Shown here piece by piece: positions 9,568 through 19,161 of a stretch of DNA of 64,000 nt. Under the pieces are notes generated by a model, which saw nothing but the letters and a program-made list of their open reading frames with translations, was not told the origin of the DNA and ran no database searches. This DNA comes from Arthrobacter subterraneus (GTDB taxonomy: Bacteria; Actinomycetota; Actinomycetes; Actinomycetales; Micrococcaceae), in assembly GCF_900099735.1 (NCBI RefSeq), contig NZ_FNDT01000001.1, forward strand, positions 613,722 to 677,721, written 5' to 3'. Position 1 is the stretch's first letter. Each line of letters starts with the position of its first letter. The translations under genes and the position numbers were made by a program.

Positions 9568-10626
9568 ATGAACGCACCCGTGCATACCCGCTGCAGCATC
9601 GTTCCGCCCTATCTGTTGTCCAGGCTTGCCGGCCTGGAAGACCCCCGGCACCACAACGCCGCGGCGGCGGCACGGCGGGCGCTGGTGCAGCTGGACCCGA
9701 TCCACAGTGCGAGAGCCACAGCTCCGCGGGATCCTTCGCGCGGAGCCGGCACCGCCGTCGTGCTCGCTCTGCGCCGAACTATTTCGGACGCGTACGGCAC
9801 CGAGACCCTGCCGGGAGAGGCTGTCCGCCGGGAGGGCGATCCACCGGTGGGAGACGTAGCGGTAGATGAAGCCTATGACGGTCTCGGTGCAACCTACGGG
9901 CTCTTTCAGGAGGTATACGGAAGGTCCTCGATCGACGATGCCGGGCTGCCGCTGGACGCCACCGTGCACTACGGCCAGCGGTATGACAACGCCTTCTGGG
10001 ACGGCTTCCGGATGGTCTTCGGAGACGGCGACGGCGAGATCTTCGGCCGGTTCACCGCCTCGCTCACCGTCATCGGCCACGAGCTCGCACACGGGTTCAC
10101 CCAATACACCTCCAACCTGCGGTACCAGGGCCAGTCGGGAGCTCTCAATGAGTCGGTCTCGGACGTCTTCGGTGTGCTGGTGGAGCAGCGGGTGCGCGGC
10201 GAGTCCGCTGATACCGCCGGCTGGCTGGTCGGGGAGGGCATCTTCACCGATCAGGTGCAGGGGCGCGCGCTGCGCTCGCTGAAGGCGCCCGGAACCGCTC
10301 ACGACGACGACGTCCTGGGCAAGGACCCGCAGCCCGCCACCATGGCCGATTATGTGGAAACTACGTCTGACAACGGCGGTGTCCACATCAATTCCGGTAT
10401 CCCGAATCACGCGTTCTATATCGCCGCAACCCGGCTGGGCGGCTACGCCTGGGAACGGGCAGGCCAGATCTGGTATGACGCCGCGACCGGTGGAAACGTT
10501 CCCGAGGACTGCACCTTCTCCCGGTTCGCGGACGTGACAGTGGACGCGGCGAAGGCCCGCTTCGGTGAAGGTTCACCGGAGGTGGAGGCTGTCGGGTACG
10601 CCTGGCGGGAGGTGGATGTGCTGTGA
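9568..10626 (+). CDS. Protealysin-like M4 metallopeptidase
   Basis: Thermolysin-family zinc protease. His171 and His175 of the HELAH motif and Glu195 of NESVSDVFG are the expected zinc ligands, with Glu172 as catalytic base. The N-terminus carries the short protealysin-type propeptide motif CSIVPPYLLSRLA and no recognisable signal peptide, as in protealysin and grimelysin, which act inside the cell or leave by an unusual route. 352 residues fits that subgroup. The start is fixed by GGAGG seven bases upstream. The stop overlaps the next gene, its likely inhibitor. Confidence 0.93.
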   Translation: MNAPVHTRCSIVPPYLLSRLAGLEDPRHHNAAAAARRALVQLDPIHSARATAPRDPSRGAGTAVVLALRRTISDAYGTETLPGEAVRREGDPPVGDVAVDEAYDGLGATYGLFQEVYGRSSIDDAGLPLDATVHYGQRYDNAFWDGFRMVFGDGDGEIFGRFTASLTVIGHELAHGFTQYTSNLRYQGQSGALNESVSDVFGVLVEQRVRGESADTAGWLVGEGIFTDQVQGRALRSLKAPGTAHDDDVLGKDPQPATMADYVETTSDNGGVHINSGIPNHAFYIAATRLGGYAWERAGQIWYDAATGGNVPEDCTFSRFADVTVDAAKARFGEGSPEVEAVGYAWREVDVL

Positions 10627-10943
10627 CCCGCATCGAGGTCTCGCGGTCCGGCGGCTTCGCCGGGTTGTCCCGTACCTGGAGTGTCGAGGTGAGTCCCGCC
10701 GAGGCTGAGGAGCGCTGGCTGCCTCTCCTGGAGCAGGCCGAGGCGGAGAACGCAGAGACCCTCCAACGGGACCGCTTCATCTACCACATCGTGGTGGTGG
10801 GCTACCGCGATGCGACGGTCCCCGAGAGCGCCGTCCAGGGCCCCTGGAAGGAACTGCTCGAACGTGCCCGCAACGCGCCGCCCGAGGAGCCGGCGGAAGA
10901 ACTGCCTGACGAGCCAGCGGAGGAACCAGGGGGCCACACCTGA
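10623..10943 (+). CDS. Emfourin-like protease inhibitor
   Basis: 106-residue protein whose GTG start overlaps the protease stop as GTGA. Position, size and the pattern IEVSRSGGFAGLSRTWSVEV with a later conserved F/Y-rich strand (RFIYHIVVVGY) match emfourin, the slow tight-binding inhibitor encoded next to protealysin. Its presumed job is to block the neighbouring M4 enzyme in the cytoplasm. The last 25 residues are Pro/Glu-rich repeats (EEPAEELPDEPAEEP) that are not part of the known fold. Family assignment is good; the inhibitory activity is inferred. Confidence 0.82.
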   Translation: MTRIEVSRSGGFAGLSRTWSVEVSPAEAEERWLPLLEQAEAENAETLQRDRFIYHIVVVGYRDATVPESAVQGPWKELLERARNAPPEEPAEELPDEPAEEPGGHT

Positions 10944-11043
10944 GTCCGTCACGCAGCGGCTGCTCCGTCACCTGTGTCATCAGGTCACGTCATCAGGCCA
11001 CCCGGGAGATGTTGTAGTGTTTATGGAGCGGTTCAGGCCGCAT

Positions 11044-11117
11044 GCGGGCGTAGCTCAATGGTAGAGCGCTAGCTTCCCAAGCTCGATACGCGGGTTCGAT
11101 TCCCGTCGCCCGCTCCA
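11044..11117 (+). tRNA. tRNA-Gly (anticodon CCC)
   Basis: A complete cloverleaf with encoded CCA end. The acceptor stem is GCGGGCG/CGCCCGC, the D arm is AGCTC-AATGGTA-GAGC, the anticodon loop is TTCCCAA and the T loop is TTCGATT, which identify a glycine tRNA reading GGG. The anticodon stem CTAGC/GCTCG has one T-C mismatch at its second pair, and the rest is paired. The last seven bases (CGCTCCA) and the next ten are repeated immediately downstream. Confidence 0.95.
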
Positions 11118-11144
11118 GAAAAGAATCCGCTCCAGAAAAGAATC
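11111..11144 (+). repeat. 17-bp tandem duplication of the tRNA 3' end
   Basis: The sequence CGCTCCAGAAAAGAATC occurs twice head to tail (11111-11127 and 11128-11144). The first copy contains the tRNA 3' end and CCA. Integrating elements often duplicate a tRNA 3' end, but there is no integrase or foreign DNA between the copies, so replication slippage is simpler. Confidence 0.85.
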
Positions 11145-11149
11145 ATGGC

Positions 11150-11488
11150 TCAGCCCGTCGTCCGGGGGCCGAACATGATCACGGCGACGCCGATCAGGCA
11201 GACGGCACTGCCCACCAGGTCCCAGCGGTCCGGACGGAACCCGTCCAGAACGATTCCCCACGCGAGGGAACCCGCAACAAATACGCCTCCATAGGCCGCG
11301 AGAATCCGGCCGAAGTGCGCTTCCGGCTGGAGCGTCGCCACGAATCCGTAGGCACCGAGGGCCATCACGCCCAATCCGGCCCACCACCATGGCCGGCCCT
11401 CCCGAATGCTCTGCCAGACAAGCCAGGCACCCCCGATTTCGGCCAACGCTGCAACGGCAAAGAGCACAACCACAAGGAGCACGTTCAT
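11150..11488 (-). CDS. YnfA family small membrane protein (UPF0060)
   Basis: About 112 residues with four membrane helices. The motifs [12 protein letters not shown] in helix 1 and [27 protein letters not shown] before the last helix are the YnfA signature. The family is related to small multidrug exporters, but the role is not settled. I use the ATG at 11488 by homology; an ATG at 11497 follows an AGGGA sequence contributed by a repeat array and is possible. The longer reading frame upstream simply translates the repeat. Confidence 0.82.
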   Translation of the reverse strand: MNVLLVVVLFAVAALAEIGGAWLVWQSIREGRPWWWAGLGVMALGAYGFVATLQPEAHFGRILAAYGGVFVAGSLAWGIVLDGFRPDRWDLVGSAVCLIGVAVIMFGPRTTG

Positions 11489-11500
11489 GGTCCCCATTAT

Positions 11501-11587
11501 TTCCCTGCGGAAGCGGACCTTGTTCCCTGCGGAAGCGGACCTTATTTCCCTGCGGAAGCGGACCTTATTTCCCTGGGGAAGCGGACC
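11501..11587. repeat. Four-copy 22-23 bp tandem repeat in the ynfA leader
   Basis: Units start at 11501, 11523, 11546 and 11569, each reading TTCCCTGCGGAAGCGGACCT, with TTG or TTAT linkers. The fourth differs by one base and lacks the linker. In the direction of ynfA each unit contains CAGGGAA, a Shine-Dalgarno-like string, and the first unit's copy sits just before the ATG at 11497. The array fills the space between the MFS gene stop (11598) and ynfA. Confidence 0.9.
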
Positions 11588-11597
11588 GGCGGCCCGG

Positions 11598-12950
11598 CTA
11601 CGAAACCTTCGGCACGATCGCAACCAGCCGGCGTCGTTCGTGCGGTGAACGTGTCCAGCGGAAGCGCACCGTGAGCTGGCCCCGGCGGGCAAGTACGACG
11701 GCGATGCACCCCGCCGCCAGCACCGGAACCCCGCCCGCCACCACCATTGTTGCCTGCGCGCCGATATTCTCCGCGAGCCAGCCGACCATAGGACCGCCCA
11801 GCGCCTGGCCGCCGATGAGCACCATCATGTACAGGCTCATGACGCGGCCGCGGATGGCAAGGTTCGTGGAAACCTGGACAAGCTGGTTGGCTCCGGTGAC
11901 AAACCACAGGCATCCGATACCGGCACAGAACATCAGCGCGGTGAACGCGAGCTGGCTGGGAACATACGCGGCAAGCACCATGAACCCGCCGAACGCGGTC
12001 ATCCCGCCGAGCACCCCACGCAATCGCAACTGGGTCCGCCTTGTTGATGCGAGGGCTCCCACCAGCGACCCGCTCGCGAGCGCCGTATTGAGCAGCCCAT
12101 AGCCACCCGCGCCGGACTCGAAGACGTCGTCGGCAAAGGCCGCCAGGAGCACCGGAGTGCTGAGCGCAAACACCGCGACAAACGCCGCGCAGACGGTGGT
12201 CCAGAAAATCGCCGGCTTGCCGGCGAGATACCGGGCACCCTCGCGCAGCTGTCCCTTTGAACGAGCGGCGGGGGCGGTGGTGTTGAGCTGGTCCGTACGC
12301 AGCCGGCACAGGGTCAGCACCGTGTAGGTGCAGGCGAGCGCATTGATGGCGAACGCCCAGCCGCTCCCGACAGCGACAATCAGCAAACCGCTGACGGCCG
12401 GACCCACCATGGCTCCGAGCTGGAAGATCGAGGAGTTGAGGCTGATGGCGTTGCGCAGGTAGGTGGCGCCCACGAGGTCATTGACGAAGACCTGCCGTGC
12501 CGGCGCATCCACCACTGTGACCAGGCCCAGCACGAGGGCAATGAGGTAGACGTGCCATACCTCGATGGCCCCGGTCAGTGACAGCACGGCCATGGTTGCA
12601 GCCATCAGGGCGGCAACGCTCTGCGAAATGATGAGGAGCACGCGCTTGGAACAGCGGTCGGCAACCACCCCTCCCCACGGTCCAAGGATCAGCATCGGCG
12701 CAAACTGCAGTGCCACCGTAATCCCGACCGCGGTCACCGACCCGGACAGTTCGAGCACCATCCAGTCCTGCGCGATGCGCTGCATCCAGAGCGCGACGAC
12801 GGCAATCAGGTGGGATATGGCGAAGAGGCGGAAGTTGGGGATGCGCAGGGAGATGAACGTGTCCCGCCAGGCGGGGCGCTGGTGAATCACGGCGATCGGA
12901 GCGGTCAGAGTCGCGTCTCCGGCGGGCGCGGAGGGTGGTGGGGGTGCCAA
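11598..12950 (-). CDS. MFS exporter, DHA3/EntS-like
   Basis: Twelve-helix major facilitator of the MFS_3 type that includes enterobactin and macrolide exporters. An N-terminal cytoplasmic segment of about 40 residues ends in [21 protein letters not shown], a start typical of this group, followed by [15 protein letters not shown] and the loop [13 protein letters not shown] after helix 2. The substrate is unknown. It is divergent from a LysR regulator with 142 bases between them, which suggests that the regulator controls it and that the substrate is the inducer. Confidence 0.85.
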   Translation of the reverse strand: MAPPPPSAPAGDATLTAPIAVIHQRPAWRDTFISLRIPNFRLFAISHLIAVVALWMQRIAQDWMVLELSGSVTAVGITVALQFAPMLILGPWGGVVADRCSKRVLLIISQSVAALMAATMAVLSLTGAIEVWHVYLIALVLGLVTVVDAPARQVFVNDLVGATYLRNAISLNSSIFQLGAMVGPAVSGLLIVAVGSGWAFAINALACTYTVLTLCRLRTDQLNTTAPAARSKGQLREGARYLAGKPAIFWTTVCAAFVAVFALSTPVLLAAFADDVFESGAGGYGLLNTALASGSLVGALASTRRTQLRLRGVLGGMTAFGGFMVLAAYVPSQLAFTALMFCAGIGCLWFVTGANQLVQVSTNLAIRGRVMSLYMMVLIGGQALGGPMVGWLAENIGAQATMVVAGGVPVLAAGCIAVVLARRGQLTVRFRWTRSPHERRRLVAIVPKVS

Positions 12951-13043
12951 GAGAGTGTTCCTGAGCTAGTTCGGGTGACGGCTGGAAGGAGTGGGACCAT
13001 TCAACGCTAACCAGCGCCGGTCACATTAGGAACAGTGATCAGG

Positions 13044-13055
13044 CTTATAAGTACT
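13044..13055. promoter_or_regulatory. Overlapping palindromes in the MFS/LysR divergent region
   Basis: CTTATAAG (13044-13051) and AGTACT (13050-13055) are overlapping perfect palindromes in an AT-rich patch of an otherwise GC-rich intergenic region. LysR proteins bind T-N11-A motifs in such patches, so this is the likeliest operator. The assignment is inferred from position only. Confidence 0.4.
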
Positions 13056-13092
13056 ATTGCAGAACGTAATAAACATGAGGGAAGGGCCGTCC

Positions 13093-13953
13093 GTGTTTGA
13101 TTCGCTCCAGCTGAAGTCCTTTCTCGCGGTCGCGGAAACGCACAGTTTTACCGGGGCCGCCGCGCGGCTGGGCCTGAGCCAGCCCACAGTCAGCCAGCAC
13201 GTCCGGAAGCTGGAGAAGGCGGCCGGCAGGATGCTGATTGCCCGGGATACCCGGGAGGTGCGCCTGACCGACAACGGCGACGCGATGGCGGGGTTCGCGC
13301 GCACCATCCTCGCGGCGCAGGAACAGGCGCTCGCCTATTTCTCGGGCTCGGCGATGCGCGGGCGGCTCCGTTTCGGTGTCGCGGATGATCTTGCGATCAC
13401 CCAGCTCCCCCGCATCCTCCGCCATTTCCGACAGCTGTATCCGCAGATCAACCTGGAGCTGACCGTGTCGCAGAGCCCTCCGCTGCTGCGGCGCCTGCGC
13501 GCCGGCCAACTGGACCTCATCCTCATCAAGTACATGGCTGGAACCGGTGAGGGCACCCTGGTGCAGCGTGACCGCCTGGTGTGGGCCGGCCACGGCAAAA
13601 CAACGCTCGACGACGGCGCACCCGTCCCGCTGATCGCCTACCAGGCGCCCAGCCTCAGCCGGCAGATGGCCATCGAGGCGCTCGAGAAGGCCGGCCGAAC
13701 CTGGCGGATCACGTGCAACACCCGTGAGATCAACGGCGTGCTGGCGGCCGCGCGCGCGGGCATCGGTCTGGCGGTCTTTCCGCAGTCCCTCATTCCGGAC
13801 GACCTGGTGCAGGTAACCAACCGGTTTGACCTGCCGCCGCTCGGGGATGTGGATTTCACCCTACAGAGCAACCCGCTGGCAAACCAGGAACTGGTGGAGA
13901 CACTGAGCAGCGCCATCCTCGGCCGGGCGCTGCGGAAATCGGCTGACTCCTGA
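13093..13953 (+). CDS. LysR family transcriptional regulator
   Basis: DNA-binding regulator with an N-terminal winged helix ([40 protein letters not shown]) and a C-terminal effector domain. I take the GTG at 13093 as start because GAGGGAAGG lies the right distance before it and the protein then begins at the usual LysR position; ATGs at 13057 and 13075 would add 6-12 residues. Likely target is the divergent MFS gene and its own promoter. The effector is unknown. Confidence 0.88.
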   Translation: MFDSLQLKSFLAVAETHSFTGAAARLGLSQPTVSQHVRKLEKAAGRMLIARDTREVRLTDNGDAMAGFARTILAAQEQALAYFSGSAMRGRLRFGVADDLAITQLPRILRHFRQLYPQINLELTVSQSPPLLRRLRAGQLDLILIKYMAGTGEGTLVQRDRLVWAGHGKTTLDDGAPVPLIAYQAPSLSRQMAIEALEKAGRTWRITCNTREINGVLAAARAGIGLAVFPQSLIPDDLVQVTNRFDLPPLGDVDFTLQSNPLANQELVETLSSAILGRALRKSADS

Positions 13954-14024
13954 GCCGGCCGGGTGCCGGCGGCGTGCCCAACCCCACATCGCACACCGGC
14001 GGCAGCCAGCGTAGACTTGACGCG

Positions 14025-14453
14025 ATGAATCGCACAATGTTCAAGTCCAAGATCCACCGCGCCACGGTGACCCACGCGGACCTCCACTACGTGGGTTCGG
14101 TGACGGTCGACCTGGACCTGCTGGACGCCGCGGACATCCTTCCCGGCGAAATGGTCTCCATCGTGGACGTCACCAACGGTGCCCGTCTGGAGACCTACAC
14201 CATCGCCGGCGAGCGCGGTTCGGGTGTCCTCGGCATCAACGGTCCCGCAGCGCACCTGGTTCACCAGGGCGACACCGTCATTCTCATCACCTATGCGGCA
14301 ATGACCACCGAAGAGGCGCGCTCCTATGTGCCCACCATCGTGCACGTCGATTCCGCCAACAAGATCATCGAGTTGGGCAATGACCCAGCTGAAGGCTTGA
14401 CGGAGGGCCTGCAGCGTCCGCCGTTCGCACTGAACAACGCAGCGCTTCTCTAG
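14025..14453 (+). CDS. panD: Aspartate 1-decarboxylase
   Basis: Makes beta-alanine from L-aspartate for pantothenate and CoA synthesis. The zymogen cleaves itself between Gly24 and Ser25 (HADLHYVGS) to form the pyruvoyl cofactor, and both residues are present. The downstream motifs [17 protein letters not shown] and [13 protein letters not shown] are standard. The start at 14025 matches the E. coli N-terminus, and a TAGACT -10-like box (14012-14017) ends seven bases before it, suggesting a leaderless mRNA. A 12-bp hairpin follows the stop. Confidence 0.96.
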   Translation: MNRTMFKSKIHRATVTHADLHYVGSVTVDLDLLDAADILPGEMVSIVDVTNGARLETYTIAGERGSGVLGINGPAAHLVHQGDTVILITYAAMTTEEARSYVPTIVHVDSANKIIELGNDPAEGLTEGLQRPPFALNNAALL

Positions 14454-14488
14454 CACGCTCCCGGCAAACCCACCCGGCAAACCTTCGA

Positions 14489-14515
14489 ATGGCCCCGCAG
14501 TTTCTGCGGGGCCAT
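14489..14515 (+). terminator. Hairpin terminator after panD
   Basis: ATGGCCCCGCAG-TTT-CTGCGGGGCCAT is a perfect 12-bp stem with a 3-base loop, 35 bases after the panD stop. It is followed by TGCCG rather than a T run, a form common in high-GC actinobacteria. Confidence 0.8.
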
Positions 14516-14612
14516 TGCCGTACCCGGGCACCGGCGCACCGCGCGAACTGCGCCTCCTAGCGGAATCGCCGCCCAGGGCTTAGTGTCGAGAACACAAAGG
14601 GTGCTTCGTATT

Positions 14613-14633
14613 CTCCGGTTGGAACAACCGGAG
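14613..14633. promoter_or_regulatory. Inverted repeat upstream of the trehalose importer
   Basis: CTCCGGTTG-GAA-CAACCGGAG is a perfect 9-bp inverted repeat, 41 bases before the importer start codon. It may be a repressor operator or a leader hairpin. No regulator gene lies next to the operon. Confidence 0.5.
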
Positions 14634-14674
14634 GGCTGGAAGCAGTCCAAACTCGATGTGGAGGCGAGGTACGT

Positions 14675-16000
14675 ATGCCGGGAAATCGCAGGATTATTCA
14701 GCAGCGAGAGCGGGTACGGGAACGCCGTGTCGCAGTGGCAGTCACCTCGCTGGGCCTCACTTCCCTCCTACTCACCGGATGCGGACCGGCGGATTCCGGT
14801 CCACCGACTCTCACCTGGTACATCAACCCCGACGCCGGCGGCCAGGCTGACATCGCGCAGCGCTGTACCGAGGAGGCAGACGGGGAATACCGGATCGAAA
14901 CATCACTCCTCCCCAATGACGCAGCGGCGCAGCGCGAGCAGCTTGCGCGGCGGCTCGCGGCCAATGACTCTTCGCTCGACATCATGAGCATCGATCCTCC
15001 GTTTGTCCCCGAGCTGGCAACCTTCCTCGCCCCGGTTCCCGAGGACATTGCCGATAGCACCACCGAGAACACCCTGGAAGGCGCATTGGCGGGAGCCATG
15101 TACGAGGACCGACTGGTCACCGTACCGTTCTGGGCGAACACCCAGATTCTCTGGTACCGGGAATCAGTGGCTGAGGAAGCCGGACTCGACATGTCACAGC
15201 CCGTGACCTGGGACCAGCTGATGGAAGTGGCCGCGGAACAGGACGTTGAACTTGGTGTCCAGGGTTCGCAGGCCGAGTCCATGACCGTGTGGATCAATTC
15301 GTTGATCGAATCGGCCGGGGGCACCATCCTGGAGAATCCGGAGGCCCCGGCTGACGAAATCGAGCTGGGACTGGACAGTGAGGCCGGCCGGGAGGCCGCC
15401 CGGATCATCGGCACCATCGGCGACGAAGGGCTCGGCGGCCCGGGCCTGGCAACGTCCACGGAAGGCACCTCGCTGACGGAGTTCCAGGGTGATACCGGCT
15501 CCTTCATGGTGAACTATCCGTTTGTCTGGCCGGCCACGCAGGGCGCCGTCGAAGGCGGCAGCCTGGATCAGGCGCTGCTCGATGACATCGGCTGGGCGCT
15601 CTACCCACGGGTCAGCGAGGACCAGGAGGCGGCGGCGCCGCTCGGGGGAATCAACCTCGGTGTCGGGGCGAGCAGCGATAACCCCGAACTCGCGTACCAG
15701 GCTGTCGAGTGCATCGTCCAGCCGGAAAACCAGACCGAGTACTTCCTGACCAACGGCAATCCGCCATCCAATTCCGAGGCTTACGAGGATCCGCGCATCG
15801 AGGAGCAGTTCCCGATGGCGGAAACGATCCGTGAATCACTGGAGAACGCAGCACCCCGCCCGCAGACCCCCTTCTATAACGAGATCTCGAGCGGCTTGCA
15901 GCAGACCTGGACCCCACCAGAGGGAGTGGAGCCGGAAACCACGCCGGAAGAATCCGCGGAGTTCATCACCGCTGTGCTGAGAGGGGAGAGGCTGTTGTGA
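14675..16000 (+). CDS. lpqY: Trehalose-type ABC binding lipoprotein (LpqY-like)
   Basis: Substrate-binding lipoprotein of a carbohydrate importer. A cationic N-terminus and hydrophobic segment end in the lipobox LLLTGC, with Cys36 as lipid anchor. Beyond the general family, several stretches match mycobacterial LpqY: REQLARRLAANDSSLDIMSID near residue 90, and late in the protein a DPR..EQFPMAETIRESLENA..RPQTPFY block. Gene order (binding protein, two permeases, ATPase) is that of lpqY-sugA-sugB-sugC, the trehalose recycling system. GAGGCGAGG precedes the start. Trehalose specificity is inferred from this resemblance. Confidence 0.8.
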   Translation: MPGNRRIIQQRERVRERRVAVAVTSLGLTSLLLTGCGPADSGPPTLTWYINPDAGGQADIAQRCTEEADGEYRIETSLLPNDAAAQREQLARRLAANDSSLDIMSIDPPFVPELATFLAPVPEDIADSTTENTLEGALAGAMYEDRLVTVPFWANTQILWYRESVAEEAGLDMSQPVTWDQLMEVAAEQDVELGVQGSQAESMTVWINSLIESAGGTILENPEAPADEIELGLDSEAGREAARIIGTIGDEGLGGPGLATSTEGTSLTEFQGDTGSFMVNYPFVWPATQGAVEGGSLDQALLDDIGWALYPRVSEDQEAAAPLGGINLGVGASSDNPELAYQAVECIVQPENQTEYFLTNGNPPSNSEAYEDPRIEEQFPMAETIRESLENAAPRPQTPFYNEISSGLQQTWTPPEGVEPETTPEESAEFITAVLRGERLL

Positions 16001-16962
16001 CCAGGGCGACCACCGAGAACCCGGAGGCCATGAAGACCAACGGCCGCCGGAACAACGATTACAGCGACAGGGCCAAAGCGGAGCGGCGCCTGGGCTGGAT
16101 TCTCGCGGGGCCTGCATTCATCATCATGCTGGCGGTCACCCTCTATCCGATCATCCAGGCCTTCTTCGACTCCCTCTACGCGTTCCGCCTGACCGCACCG
16201 GATGAGCGGCAGTTCATCTTCTTCCAGAATTACGTGACCATTCTGAGCGACCCGGTCTGGTGGCGGGACCTGCTCGTCACCCTCCTGATCACCGTGGTGA
16301 CGGTCGCCGTCGAGCTTGTCCTCGGTTTTGCGCTTGCCCTGGTGATGCACCGGGCACTCAAGGCAGTCCGGGGTTGGCTCCGCACAGCCATCCTGGTGCC
16401 CTACGGGATCATCACCGTGGTTTCCGCCTACGCCTGGTTCTATGCGTTCGACATCAGCTCCGGCTACGTCAACTCCTGGTTCAACTGGGTACCGGGCATT
16501 GATCAGGACCTGAACTGGTTTGCGCAGGCGAGCACGGCGCTGCCCGTCATCATGGCTTCGGAGATCTGGAAGACCACGCCTTTCATTTCGCTCCTTCTCC
16601 TCGCCGGTCTGGCGCAGGTACCGGACGAGCTGACGGAAGCCGCAAAGGTCGACGGCGCCACCTGGTGGGAACAGATGCGCAAGGTCATCATCCCGAACAT
16701 GAAGGCAGCCATCATGGTTGCTGTCCTGTTCCGGGCACTCGATGCCTTCCGCATCTTCGACAACGTGTTCATCATGACCAACGGGCAGTACGGCACGGAA
16801 GTGCTCTCGCTGCTCGCGTACCGAACGTCTATCAGCAGGCTGGAGATCGGGCTGGGTTCAGCGGTGTCGGTTCTGCTCTTCGCCTGCGTTCTCCTGATCA
16901 GCTTCATTGCGATCAAGATCTTCAAGGTTGATCTCGCCGGCTCGACAGGAGGAAAGCGATGA
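15997..16962 (+). CDS. sugA: Sugar ABC permease (SugA-like)
   Basis: MalF-type inner-membrane permease, 321 residues, with six helices after a polar N-terminal segment of about 30 residues. The cytoplasmic coupling loop has the expected EAA motif, DELTEAAKVDGATWWEQMRKVIIPNMK, which contacts the ATPase. The GTG start overlaps the binding-protein stop (GTGA) and the stop overlaps the next gene, so the four genes are translationally linked. It should form a heterodimeric channel with the product of 16959-17804. Confidence 0.87.
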   Translation: MTRATTENPEAMKTNGRRNNDYSDRAKAERRLGWILAGPAFIIMLAVTLYPIIQAFFDSLYAFRLTAPDERQFIFFQNYVTILSDPVWWRDLLVTLLITVVTVAVELVLGFALALVMHRALKAVRGWLRTAILVPYGIITVVSAYAWFYAFDISSGYVNSWFNWVPGIDQDLNWFAQASTALPVIMASEIWKTTPFISLLLLAGLAQVPDELTEAAKVDGATWWEQMRKVIIPNMKAAIMVAVLFRALDAFRIFDNVFIMTNGQYGTEVLSLLAYRTSISRLEIGLGSAVSVLLFACVLLISFIAIKIFKVDLAGSTGGKR

Positions 16963-17804
16963 AGTCATCCGGACGCGAAAAACTCGTGTGGACGCTCATT
17001 TCCATTGCAGTTCTGATCTATGCACTGTTCCCCGTGGCATCCATCCTTGCCACCTCGTTCAAGTCACCCGGAGATCTGACCAACGGCAAGTTCCTCCCCT
17101 CCCCCGGCCTGGCCACGCTCAGCAACTATGAGCAGATCCTGGTCGGCGACGCGCAGGAACTGTTCCTGTCGGCGCTGCGGAACTCCATTGGAATCTCGCT
17201 GATCGCGACGTTCATCGCCGTTGTGCTCGCTACGCTGTGTGCCTACGCGATTGCGCGGTTGGACTTCCCCGGCAAGAAGGTCATCCTGACGACGGCGCTC
17301 GCCGTGTCGATCTTCCCGGTCATCTCGATCGTCACCCCGCTGTTCAACCTCTGGCGGAACATCGGGCTGTACGACACCTGGCTGGGGCTCATCATCCCGT
17401 ACCTGTCCCTGACTCTCCCCATCTCGATCTGGACCCTGGCAGCGTTCTTCCGCCAGATTCCGTGGGAACTTGAGCAGGCGGCACAGGTTGACGGCGCCAC
17501 CACCTGGCAGGCCTTCCGCAAGGCGATCGTTCCGCTTGCCGCTCCGGGAGTGTTCACCACCGCGATCATTGCCTTTTTCATCGCGTGGAACGACTTCGTC
17601 TATGGGATATCGCTGACGTCCACAGAAGCAGCCCGCCCGGTGCCTGCAGCGTTGGCGTTCTTCACCGGGGCTTCGCAGTTCGAGTCCCCCACCGGCGCCA
17701 TCTCGGCGGCGGCCATCATTGTCACCATTCCGGTTGTGCTGCTGGTATTGCTGTTCCAGCGGCAAATCGTTTCAGGCCTGACCCAGGGCGCAGTCAAGGG
17801 TTGA
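16959..17804 (+). CDS. sugB: Sugar ABC permease (SugB-like)
   Basis: MalG-type permease of 281 residues with six helices. The EAA coupling loop is WELEQAAQVDGATTWQAFRKAIVPLAAPG. It starts within the stop of the preceding permease gene (ATGA) after an AGGAAAG ribosome site. The C-terminus VSGLTQGAVKG is the conserved tail of MalG-type subunits. The protein completes the membrane channel of the presumed trehalose importer. Confidence 0.87.
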   Translation: MKSSGREKLVWTLISIAVLIYALFPVASILATSFKSPGDLTNGKFLPSPGLATLSNYEQILVGDAQELFLSALRNSIGISLIATFIAVVLATLCAYAIARLDFPGKKVILTTALAVSIFPVISIVTPLFNLWRNIGLYDTWLGLIIPYLSLTLPISIWTLAAFFRQIPWELEQAAQVDGATTWQAFRKAIVPLAAPGVFTTAIIAFFIAWNDFVYGISLTSTEAARPVPAALAFFTGASQFESPTGAISAAAIIVTIPVVLLVLLFQRQIVSGLTQGAVKG

Positions 17805-17829
17805 GAACCGAAGGAAGAGGATCCAGAAC

Positions 17830-19134
<1,305 letters not shown>

Positions 19135-19161
19135 CGGTGACCGGGTTGTACGCTGATGGCT

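Noticed and set aside
11044-11144. tRNA-linked integration site of a genomic island
   Set aside because: The 17-bp repeats touch each other and no integrase or foreign gene cluster lies nearby; kept only as a possible scar.
11501-11587. Possible CRISPR array
   Set aside because: Units are contiguous or separated by 2-4 bases with no spacers, and no cas gene is present.
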